Shown here in pieces: positions 34,327 to 40,977 of a stretch of DNA of 64,000 nucleotides. The stretch comes from Candidatus Bathyarchaeota archaeon. GTDB taxonomy: Archaea > Thermoproteota > Bathyarchaeia > Bathyarchaeales > Bathycorpusculaceae. The notes beneath the pieces are model-generated. The model ran no database searches. It was not told the origin of the DNA and saw only the letters and a list, made by a program, of their open reading frames with translations. The stretch is from positions 1-64,000 of the forward strand of contig JAAYYI010000040.1 of NCBI GenBank assembly GCA_012515445.1. The letters are read 5' to 3'. Both the position numbers and the translations under genes were made by a program. How positions within the stretch are numbered: position 1 is the first letter of the stretch; every line of letters starts with the position of its first letter.

Positions 34327-35109
34327 TTACTTGGCTTTTTTGCGTCGGGGTTTGCGTGTGATTTTGATTTTAATTGCAGCGATGATCTGTGATACGCGTT
34401 TTTTGCCTTCGAGGGATTCTGTGATGTTTCCTGTGACGATGATGTCTGCGCCTGCCTCTGCCGCGGCTTGTGCTTGCTCGGGGGTTTTGATGCCGCCGCC
34501 AACGATTAAGGTAACGTTGGTTACAGCCTGCTTGACGGCGCTGATCATCTCGGTGGGCACTGGAACCTGTACGCCGGAGCCGCCTTCAAGATAGATAAAG
34601 CGCATGCCCAGGTATTGGCCTGCTAACGCGTGGGCAACGGCTAGCTCAGGTTTGTCATAGGGGACTTTGATTGCTTTACCAACTTTGCCGACTGTGCCTC
34701 CGTCGCCGACGACAATATATCCCATCGAGATCGGTTCGATACCGAATTTCTTTATGTAGGGTGCACATAGGATTTGGGCGCCCATTATGAAGTAAGGGTC
34801 AGCTGAGTTAAGCATGGACATGAACCAGATGGCGTCGGCGTGACTGCTTATGCCGGTCACATTGCCTGGGAAAAGGATAATCGGAACCTTCACCGTGGCT
34901 TTGATTGCCGCTACAACTTCGTCGAGTTGCTTTTGAGAATCAACAGTTGAGCCGCCGATCATTATGGCTGCTGTTCCATTCTTGGCTGAAGCCTCTGCGA
35001 CCTGCGCGGCTGATTCAGGCGTAACCTTTTCTGGGTCGATTAGCGTCATATGGATTGAGCCGTCGGCTTTGATTTTGTCTAGCAAGTACTGCTCAACAGG
35101 CCCAGCCAT
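34327..35109 (-). CDS. Geranylgeranylglyceryl phosphate synthase
   Basis: 260 residues, TIM barrel. Signatures are MTLIDPEK (residue 21), AIMIGGSTVDSQ, PIILFPGNV, FIYLEGGSG and the phosphate-binding LIVGGGIKTPEQA. It makes the first ether bond of archaeal lipids, joining sn-glycerol 1-phosphate and geranylgeranyl diphosphate. The family is diagnostic for an archaeal host, although some bacterial PcrB homologues exist. It is preceded by Elf1 (16 bases) and followed by polC (82 bases). Confidence 0.95.
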   Translation of the reverse strand: MAGPVEQYLLDKIKADGSIHMTLIDPEKVTPESAAQVAEASAKNGTAAIMIGGSTVDSQKQLDEVVAAIKATVKVPIILFPGNVTGISSHADAIWFMSMLNSADPYFIMGAQILCAPYIKKFGIEPISMGYIVVGDGGTVGKVGKAIKVPYDKPELAVAHALAGQYLGMRFIYLEGGSGVQVPVPTEMISAVKQAVTNVTLIVGGGIKTPEQAQAAAEAGADIIVTGNITESLEGKKRVSQIIAAIKIKITRKPRRKKAK

Positions 35110-35125
35110 ATAGGGTTCCTTCCGG

Positions 35126-35392
35126 TTATGCTTCTTTTTTACTCGTCGGAGTACGCTTCAAGTTTGCGTACACTCGGTCAGTTAGCATGCAGTAGACATC
35201 GACTTCGCCCTGTGCAGATTTGGCGGTGAATTCCTCTTTGAGGCCACAGCTGCTGCATGTTGCTACGGCTTGTCCACCTTCGTCTCGGAAAATTTCTACT
35301 TTGACGGTTTCTTTGCCGCATCTAGGGCAAGAGAAGAACTTTGGTAACTTTTTCTTTGGAATATGAATAGTCTTTTTCCTTCTTCGCCCCAT
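35126..35392 (-). CDS. Elf1-like transcription elongation factor (zinc ribbon)
   Basis: 88 residues. The basic start MGRRRKKTIHIPKKKLPKFF is followed by a zinc ribbon FSCPRCGKETVKVEI and CSSCGLKEEF. Both are typical of archaeal/eukaryotic Elf1. In eukaryotes Elf1 bridges the RNA polymerase II cleft during elongation. AAGGAAACTTT precedes the ATG. It heads the operon. Confidence 0.9.
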   Translation of the reverse strand: MGRRRKKTIHIPKKKLPKFFSCPRCGKETVKVEIFRDEGGQAVATCSSCGLKEEFTAKSAQGEVDVYCMLTDRVYANLKRTPTSKKEA

Positions 35393-35471
35393 AAAGTTTC
35401 CTTCTACATAGTTTGGATGTTGTCATTATTATTTATCCTTCTGCTTAAATACTTGCCTACTAACCTTGACA

Positions 35472-36332
35472 GTGAGGCTGCGAAAAACCTTGAAGTTAAC
35501 GCCTTCAGTACTGACCATAGATTTTTCTGAAACTCAAACCCGCATATGCAGATTCATCAAAGAATACGTCAAAAACGCCGGCGCCAAGGGCATCGTGCTA
35601 GGACTCTCCGGCGGAGTAGACAGCACAGCAGTAGCCGCGTTATCGAGCCTTGCCATCGGAGGCGAAAACGTGTTGGCTCTGCTACTACCAGAGCAGGAGA
35701 CGTTTAAGCAGAAAGACATCGACGACGCCAAAACCGTCGTAGAAATATTCCACCTACAAACCGTTACCGCTGACATGACCGAAGTCCTCGACGGCTTCTA
35801 TAGGAGCATCCCAGCCTACAAGGAAACCGACCGTCTGTGCAAGGGAAACATCAAAGCGCGCACCCGCATGGTATTCCTCTATTATTACGCCAACAGCCAA
35901 GCGCGCATCGTCGCTGGAACATCAGACAAATCCGAAAGCTACATGGGCTACTTCACCAAGTGGGGCGACGCAGCATCAGACATCACACCCATCATCGACC
36001 TCTACAAAACCCAGGTACGCCGGCTAGCCGTGCACCTTGGAGTCCCAGAGGAATTGGCAATGAAGCCAGCCACACCGTCGCTTTGGCCAAACCAGCTAGC
36101 TGAATCCGAGTTGGAAATCAAATATGAAACCCTTGACCTAATCCTCTACGGCCTAGAGCGGTTTATGAAGCCGCAGGAGATCACCGAGCAACTCGGCATC
36201 GAGGAGGCAATTGTTAACCGCGTGCAGAATCGCATACTCGCAACTGAGCATAAGCGCCGTATGCCACTTTCTCCTAAGCTTGGTTTCCGTACTCCTGGAA
36301 ATGATTTTAGGGTTCCAAGACATAGTTACTAA
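35472..36332 (+). CDS. nadE: NH3-dependent NAD+ synthase
   Basis: 286 residues from the GTG at 35472 (the track uses a TTG at 35466; both are possible). The N-type ATP pyrophosphatase signature is GLSGGVDSTAVAAL. KARTRMVFLYYYAN, GTSDKSESYMGYFTKWGD and PSLWPNQLAE match NadE. It amidates deamido-NAD using ATP and ammonia. It lacks its own glutaminase domain. The next gene, 11 bases downstream, is a nitrilase-type amidase that may supply ammonia. Confidence 0.94.
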   Translation: MRLRKTLKLTPSVLTIDFSETQTRICRFIKEYVKNAGAKGIVLGLSGGVDSTAVAALSSLAIGGENVLALLLPEQETFKQKDIDDAKTVVEIFHLQTVTADMTEVLDGFYRSIPAYKETDRLCKGNIKARTRMVFLYYYANSQARIVAGTSDKSESYMGYFTKWGDAASDITPIIDLYKTQVRRLAVHLGVPEELAMKPATPSLWPNQLAESELEIKYETLDLILYGLERFMKPQEITEQLGIEEAIVNRVQNRILATEHKRRMPLSPKLGFRTPGNDFRVPRHSY

Positions 36333-36343
36333 AAGGGAAAACG

Positions 36344-37177
36344 ATGAAATCTAAACTTAAGCTTGCACTCTGCCAGATAGCACCCAAAAGAGAAGACAAA
36401 ACGGCAAACATAGCAAAGATAGAGGAACTGGCAATCAAGGCTAAAGCGGCAGGTACGGATTTAGCCGTTTTCCCCGAGATGACACTAACAGGCTACGTTC
36501 TCAATGACCAAGTTTACGGGCTAGCCGAACCTATTCCCGGCCCTAGCGTAAGCAAAATCGAAGAGGTAGCAAAACAGACAGGCTTGCACATAATCTTTGG
36601 TATGCCAGAGCTCAGCGACAAAGCGCAGGCAACAGTCTACAACACAGCCGTGCTGGTGGGGCCAAGCGGGTTAATCGGTAAATACCGCAAAATGTATCTC
36701 CCAACTCACAGCGTATTTGAGGAGAAGCGTTACTTCCGAGCCGGCTACGAGCCAGCAGCCCTCCAGACCAGCCTCGGCACAATCGGGTTAACGATCTGCT
36801 ACGACGTTTTCTTCCCCGAGGTCTTTCGCATGCATAGGCTACAAGGCGCGCAACTTATAGTTTGCATTTCAGCTTCGCCAGCCGTCCGTAAAAGCTACTT
36901 TGAAATTCTAACTGCTGCCAGAGCACTCGAAAACACATGCTATTTGGCTTATGTTAACCTTGTAGGCATCGAAGACGGCCTTCAATTCTGGGGTGGGAGC
37001 CGCCTTATCGGCCCAATGGGCGACGTTTTAGCCAAGGCAGCGTATGATCAGGAGGATTTTTTGGTCTGCGAAGTTGATTTGGCTGATATTCGTACCGTCG
37101 AAACGTTTGTTCCTACGCTTCGGGATCTTCGCCCAGAGTTTTATGATAAGTTAAGGGTGCTTTCCGAGCAGTTCTAA
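36344..37177 (+). CDS. Nitrilase-superfamily amidase, possible glutaminase partner of NadE
   Basis: 277 residues. The catalytic triad is visible: Glu in FPEMTLTGY, Lys in GKYRKMYLPT and Cys in LTICYDVFFPE. It is a carbon-nitrogen hydrolase. In two-domain NAD synthetases such a domain is the glutaminase. The tight coupling to nadE (11 bases, AAAAGGGAAAACG Shine-Dalgarno) suggests the same role as a separate subunit. Other amide substrates are possible. Confidence 0.88.
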   Translation: MKSKLKLALCQIAPKREDKTANIAKIEELAIKAKAAGTDLAVFPEMTLTGYVLNDQVYGLAEPIPGPSVSKIEEVAKQTGLHIIFGMPELSDKAQATVYNTAVLVGPSGLIGKYRKMYLPTHSVFEEKRYFRAGYEPAALQTSLGTIGLTICYDVFFPEVFRMHRLQGAQLIVCISASPAVRKSYFEILTAARALENTCYLAYVNLVGIEDGLQFWGGSRLIGPMGDVLAKAAYDQEDFLVCEVDLADIRTVETFVPTLRDLRPEFYDKLRVLSEQF

Positions 37178-37210
37178 AGCATCCTCCATATATCCTCTAT
37201 GGTAAACGGC

Positions 37211-37312
37211 TGCGTCACAGCTGAATCACAGGTTGTGATATCAAGTGATTTGGGGCTTAAATCACGCTTTTTTGGTGATGTCACGGTTTTTTTCCATGTT
37301 ATCACATGTGAG
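37211..37312. repeat. Cluster of TCAC/GTGA motifs, left part
   Basis: Within about 100 bases there are TCACA at 37215 and 37226, TGTGATATCA at 37234, GTGATT at 37245, AATCAC at 37260, GTGATGTCAC at 37275, and ATCACATGTGA at 37301. Both orientations occur and some form palindromes (TCACATGTGA). They precede the gene at 37655 and resemble multiple binding sites for one protein. Confidence 0.6.
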
Positions 37313-37654
37313 GTTGATATGTAGAGGTGTTTTTTGCTGCTAGTATTGGCAGCTAAAAGTGTGTTTAATTTAGCTAGGAATGTGTATTTTGGCTGGTGTT
37401 GTTTGTTGGACGTTTGCAAAAGTGCATTTTTTATGTAAAGTTCAGGCTTTTCCGGCGATAAAAACACCGAGAATTTAGCCTTTATTATGTTAAATGCATT
37501 AAATATTGACTTGTTTAATGTTAGGAGTAAAATTTGAATCGCTTTAAGCATTTAAGCGGTAATATGGGCTGCTTTATAGGCCGTTTTCGGGGTTATGTGG
37601 CCTTCTAAAGGATAAAAACCCGGATGGGTATACAAAACTGTATCCATTTACTAT

Positions 37655-38152
37655 ATGGAGGAATTCGTCAGATTGAAGCTAAAAGACGGTGTAACAGCAT
37701 GGTTAAACGGGGCATTAACAGACCCCATTGTACAAATACTGGCTAAAAACAGCCAATTAACTAAAACGCAATTAGAAACGCTCCTTATTGACATTTTGTC
37801 GGAAAATATAGCGGGGAAAGAGCTAAAGTACGATGAAAAGGCCGCCTTAAGGCTAACAAGGGCTAAAATAAGCCGCGGATCGTTTAATAGGACTTTAAAA
37901 CAGTCCCGTGAAAACGTCATAAAATCTATCTACACAGTGCTATTACTAGGTTATTTGGGGGTTTTTGAGAGCACAACTCTTGACCCGTACTTAGAAATAG
38001 CTAACAAATTGCACGAATATGTCGAGGCACACCAGGACATACCCAGCAAGGAAGAGGAACTAAAAGATCACGTAAAACTCATAGAAATCATCAGAAATGA
38101 GCTCGAAACGAGCCTAAAACGGCTTTCTAGCCCATCACAAGAGCCTTTGTGA
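37655..38152 (+). CDS. Unrecognised helical protein flanked by TCAC/GTGA motifs
   Basis: 165 residues, almost wholly helical and highly charged. The middle holds KYDEKAALRLTRAKISRGSF, which has a ribbon or HTH-like look, and KQSRENVIKSIYTVLLLGYL. The end is a possible coiled coil (KEEELKDHVKLIEIIRNELE). There is no signal peptide or membrane segment. The stop codon lies inside the palindrome TTTGTGACGTCACAAA (38146-38161). The motif fields on both sides suggest a DNA-binding or segregation-type protein acting on its own region, which is inference. Confidence 0.6.
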   Translation: MEEFVRLKLKDGVTAWLNGALTDPIVQILAKNSQLTKTQLETLLIDILSENIAGKELKYDEKAALRLTRAKISRGSFNRTLKQSRENVIKSIYTVLLLGYLGVFESTTLDPYLEIANKLHEYVEAHQDIPSKEEELKDHVKLIEIIRNELETSLKRLSSPSQEPL

Positions 38153-38489
38153 CGTCACAAATCACAATTTTTCCCATGCTTTTCCTTGATTTTTTAGGAA
38201 GTAAATCACGCGTCACATATCACATTTTAACATGCCCTGTTTGCCAAAAGAAGCTTAATTTAGACGTATCTTCAAGTATATCTAAATCACAGATTGACGT
38301 TATTATGCATTTATGTGATGTGTGACGTCATAGTTAGGCTCTTTTAGGCCACCGATATCCTTAAATTTCCATGGAATATACTGTGATGTGTGATGCAACC
38401 GCTAAAATCACGTGTAACAATCACAAATCACGTAGAATCACACCGAATAGCCGTTGCGTCACGGATAAATCACAGGTGAAAGCATCACG
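38133..38489. repeat. Cluster of TCAC/GTGA motifs, right part
   Basis: About eighteen TCAC or GTGA words occur in 350 bases, including the perfect 16-bp palindrome TTTGTGACGTCACAAA (38146-38161), ATCACGCGTCACATATCACA near 38205, TGTGATGTGTGACGTCA near 38314, TGTGATGTGTGATG near 38382, and five AATCAC words at 38406-38442. The density far exceeds chance. It fills the gap before the membrane-anchored winged-helix gene. Confidence 0.65.
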
Positions 38490-39398
38490 GTTGACCTCAC
38501 ACTGGTAATCTTAGCCGTACTATTAACAGTAACAGCGGTAGCATCATACGAATACTACCGCCAAATACGCAAAGTACAGCACCAATACGAGGCAACCGTA
38601 CAGGAATACGAAAAAACCCACCAGCAATACGAACAAAGCTACCTGCAATACCAACTGAGTTTACAGGAATATGCTAAAGCAAAAGACTTCTTAGGCGATA
38701 TAGTGCTAAGTTTCGGCCGCGAACTTAAGCGTGAATCAGAAAAGTTTGACACTATGCTGTCAAAGGTCGAGGGCAGCTACAGCACCGCGGACGCCAGCTA
38801 TCGAAAAGTAGAGAGACTAGAAAACAAGATCGAGCCGATAGAGACACAGCTCATCGCCATCACACAAACCCATCGGGAACTCACACAGAGCATCACAGCG
38901 AACTTGGCAGAAAACATACAAAGTAACACTGCCGTAAAGGCTGAGTTAACCAGTGAAATGTTAACGCTACAGACTAAGTTGCAGGAACTCGTATTGGCAC
39001 AGGAAGCAGCCAAAGCAAAGATGACGGGCTTAGATGAACAAGTCCAGAAGCTAGCCGCAGCCCCACCGCAGATACAGGAAATTAGAACCGAAGTTGTGTT
39101 GCCGGCTGTTCCCATCAAACGTGACAAGGCCTTGGCGGCGTTGACTGAGACAGAAATCGTGGTGCTGGAAATGCTTTCAAAGGAAGGAGCTAAGACGGCG
39201 CCTGAGATTAAGGAGAGGGTGGGGCTTAGCCGAGAGCATACGGCCCGGTTGATGAAGAAGATTTATGAGGAAGGTTATGTGGAGAGGGAGGCAGGTAAGA
39301 TTCCGTTCCGTTACACGATAAAGAAGGAGATGGAGGCGCTGCTGCAAAAGACCGAATCTACGCCCCCGTCGCCTCCGCCGACAGCGCCGTCTGTGTAA
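38484..39398 (+). CDS. Membrane-anchored coiled-coil protein with C-terminal winged helix
   Basis: The ORF track starts at a GTG (38703), but the frame stays open to 38469. The extra codons encode one clear membrane helix (TVDLTLVILAVLLTVTAVAS) followed by Tyr/Gln-rich repeats (QYEATVQEYEKTHQQYEQSY). From the ATC at 38484 the protein has 304 residues: membrane helix at 3-23, long coiled coil to about 215, then a MarR-like winged helix (LTETEIVVLEMLSKEGAKTA, LSREHTARLMKKIYEEGYVE) and a proline-rich tail. GGTGA lies 4 bases before the ATC, so an AUC start is possible; a frameshift near the start is the alternative. Confidence 0.7.
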   Translation: MTVDLTLVILAVLLTVTAVASYEYYRQIRKVQHQYEATVQEYEKTHQQYEQSYLQYQLSLQEYAKAKDFLGDIVLSFGRELKRESEKFDTMLSKVEGSYSTADASYRKVERLENKIEPIETQLIAITQTHRELTQSITANLAENIQSNTAVKAELTSEMLTLQTKLQELVLAQEAAKAKMTGLDEQVQKLAAAPPQIQEIRTEVVLPAVPIKRDKALAALTETEIVVLEMLSKEGAKTAPEIKERVGLSREHTARLMKKIYEEGYVEREAGKIPFRYTIKKEMEALLQKTESTPPSPPPTAPSV

Positions 39399-39573
39399 AA
39401 ATTTTTTCGTTGAGGGAAAGGTAGTGCTCTAATCAACTGTTATATTTTCTTTTTCGTAGAGTAATCCATTGATTGAGAGCTTGGGCTTTCAATAGTTGTT
39501 TGCCTATATGCTTTATTAGCCGTTTTATGCAGAAACGTATGGGGTGTCTCTTAGGTCTATGTTTTTGGTTAGG

Positions 39574-39640
39574 TATGAGGGGGAGGTCACTTTGAGCAGC
39601 GTAGGACCGTCTTTAGCTCTTTATATAAGGGGAGGGGGTT
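39574..39640 (+). repeat. Dispersed G-rich/TATA repeat, copy C
   Basis: TATGAGGGGGAGGTCAC, TTGAGCAGCGTAGGACC, 9 bases, then CTCTTTATATAAGGGGAGGG. It has the same order of blocks as the minus strand at 45262-45333. It sits between convergent genes close to the predicted origin. Confidence 0.75.
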
Positions 39641-39680
39641 CTGTGAGAGCAAAAGAAGCATGTCTACAATATCACTCGCT

Positions 39681-39727
39681 TGTGAAAAACTGTGAAACAC
39701 TGTGAACAAGTTGTGAAGTTGTGTGAA
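39681..39727 (+). repeat. Five helically phased TGTGAA direct repeats
   Basis: TGTGAA starts at 39681, 39691, 39701, 39712 and 39722. The spacing of 10-11 bases puts all five on the same face of the helix, as in iterons. The array lies just past the 3' end of the winged-helix gene (stop at 39741), about 500 bases from the predicted origin. Confidence 0.75.
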
Positions 39728-39740
39728 GCTGTTTATGACC

Positions 39741-40199
39741 CTATTTTATGATGCGTTGCTTGATTGCTGCTGGAATGTTTGGAGCAGTCTTATACTTTAG
39801 GTTGTTAGAAGTGCCTGTGCGCATAAGCATACCCTTTGACGCCATACGAGACAGATAAGTGGAGATTGTGCTTAAGCTAACGGGTTCTTTTAGTTCCTGT
39901 TCATACACAGACTGAATATCTTTAGAAGTAAACCAGATCAGTGGAAAATTCTTATGGATAACTGATTGAACTTTCTCGAAACGTGACATTGATCGGCTAG
40001 CTGGTAGTGCTGGGCTCGTGCTAAGCGATGGAGCTTCATCTTGTGATCCGCCTAGCAATTCAACAAGATCAAGCAGGCGCAGAGCTTTGTCGCGGGTCAC
40101 TTGACCCTCAAAGGCAATCGTGTATCGATTACCATCGTTGTCGAACAGCTCAACGCGCATTTTACGAGCCGGCACTAATTTGACACCTAGGTTGTTCAC
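39741..40199 (-). CDS. Winged-helix DNA-binding protein next to the predicted origin
   Basis: 152 residues. The N-terminal third is a beta/alpha region (MRVELFDNDGNRYTIAFEG). A Ser/Pro-rich linker follows, and the C-terminal half is a winged helix: FEKVQSVIHKNFPLIWFTSK, LKEPVSLSTISTYLSRMASK and KYKTAPN. The start is GTG at 40199; an ATG at 40160 is an alternative. Its promoter region carries an inverted repeat TTCACAG/CTGTGA, and related TGTGAA sites lie at both ends of the gene, which suggests self-regulation. It is not a known initiator family I can name. Confidence 0.7.
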   Translation of the reverse strand: MNNLGVKLVPARKMRVELFDNDGNRYTIAFEGQVTRDKALRLLDLVELLGGSQDEAPSLSTSPALPASRSMSRFEKVQSVIHKNFPLIWFTSKDIQSVYEQELKEPVSLSTISTYLSRMASKGMLMRTGTSNNLKYKTAPNIPAAIKQRIIK

Positions 40200-40210
40200 A
40201 ACTCTACTGC

Positions 40211-40236
40211 TTCACAGCATATAACTGTGATGGTGA
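40211..40236. promoter_or_regulatory. Operator-like palindrome over a promoter
   Basis: TTCACAGCATATAACTGTGA followed by TGGTGAA: the half sites CACAG and CTGTG flank a minus-strand TATA (TTATATGC). It lies just upstream of the GTG at 40199, so a protein bound there would block transcription of the winged-helix gene. It shares TGTGA/TTCACA with the phased array. Confidence 0.6.
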
Positions 40237-40367
40237 ATCAGGGCATTGTAAAAAGCTCAATTTGAGCATATTTTTGGTATAGAGTAGTTTTTTGGTTTGA
40301 TTATGGGATTACCAGCTTCACATGTTCTGTAACGACAAAATAGCTTATCTTTCACGGTTAGATCGGG

Positions 40368-40391
40368 TTTTCCAGTAGAAGTCAAGGGGTG
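40368..40391 (+). other. ORB-like origin recognition box 1
   Basis: TTCCAGTAGAAGTCAAGGGG followed by TG. It matches the archaeal ORB/mini-ORB layout (TTCCAGTGGAAAC...GGGGT). It lies on the orc1-distal side of the AT-rich stretch. Confidence 0.75.
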
Positions 40392-40477
40392 CCACCTTCA
40401 CTGTATACAAGCAGAATTTGGGTAAATTACAGAAAACGAGGCTTGTTAAGTAGCTGATTTTTTGCTATTTCACACAT

Positions 40478-40495
40478 ATTCACAGTTTTGTGAAT
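40478..40495. repeat. Inverted repeat ATTCACA-GTTT-TGTGAAT
   Basis: A perfect 7-bp dyad with a 4-base spacer, followed by another TGTGAA. It is the same word as the phased array at 39681-39727, in palindromic form, inside the predicted origin region. Confidence 0.65.
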
Positions 40496-40708
40496 GTGAA
40501 GCGAAGCCAAACTTAACAATGAAAAAGTCTTGAAAACTCTGTAGGAAGATATTGACCGAGTTAGTTGCCTACTTGGTGGATTTCGTTGGGTTTTTCCATG
40601 GTTTTAGGGGTTTAGCCACACCCCTATGTTTCCAGTCGAGTATTTTACGGTAAAAAAGAATTTTGGGAAGCCCTGAAAAGATATTCAGAGGCTCTGTCTA
40701 ATTTCTTG

Positions 40709-40800
40709 GATAACTACACTTAATATACTAAATGTCAATTAACTATTTAGAGTATATATTTTCATATATTAATAATAAGAATTATCTTTATAGCAACTAT
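40709..40800. other. AT-rich stretch, candidate duplex unwinding element
   Basis: About 90 bases, overwhelmingly A and T (TTAATATACTAAATGTCAAT, AGTATATATTTTCATATATT and so on). It lies between ORB1 and ORB2. In archaeal origins the unwinding element lies between or beside ORBs. Confidence 0.65.
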
Positions 40801-40802
40801 TT

Positions 40803-40826
40803 TTTCCAGTAGAAATCAACGGGTGT
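40803..40826 (+). other. ORB-like origin recognition box 2
   Basis: TTCCAGTAGAAATCAACGGG followed by TG. It differs from box 1 at two positions over 22 bases, in the same orientation, immediately right of the AT-rich stretch. The identity between the two boxes is unlikely by chance. Confidence 0.8.
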
Positions 40827-40916
40827 GTGTTTTCCTCCATTACATTGATTACTATCGCTTGTTTTCATCTTGTTTTAGGATAATTGTGCTTCCAAACCAG
40901 ATTTCTGTACTATACT

Positions 40917-40923
40917 CTTTATA
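40917..40923 (+). promoter_or_regulatory. TATA box of orc1/cdc6
   Basis: CTTTATA lies about 55-60 bases before the ATG at 40978. Transcription would begin near 40945, inside or at the edge of ORB3. GGTGGGTAACAT precedes the ATG as Shine-Dalgarno. Confidence 0.6.
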
Positions 40924-40947
40924 GGTTCCAATAGAAATAACGGTTGT
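40924..40947 (+). other. ORB-like origin recognition box 3 (degenerate), in the orc1 promoter
   Basis: TTCCAATAGAAATAACGGTT follows directly on the TATA box. It keeps the TTCCA-TAGAAAT core but has lost the G-run. Binding of Orc1 here would repress its own gene, an inference from position. Confidence 0.6.
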
Positions 40948-40977
40948 ACCTCTGAAGAATAGAATGGTGGGTAACAT

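Noticed and set aside
37174-37551. 125-residue minus-strand ORF between the nitrilase gene and the TCAC region
   Set aside because: Its composition is Lys/Ser/Thr-rich without domain pattern, it overlaps the TCAC/GTGA motif field and the end of the nitrilase gene, and no Shine-Dalgarno or promoter supports it.
37211-38489. CRISPR array
   Set aside because: The TCAC/GTGA words are short, occur in both orientations and lack regular spacing of unique spacers; no cas gene is present in the window.
40592-40640. Further ORB-like strings TTCCATGGTTTTAGGGGT and TTTCCAGTCGAGTATTTTACGG
   Set aside because: They share only TTCCA plus a distant G-run with the clear boxes; too weak to list as ORBs.
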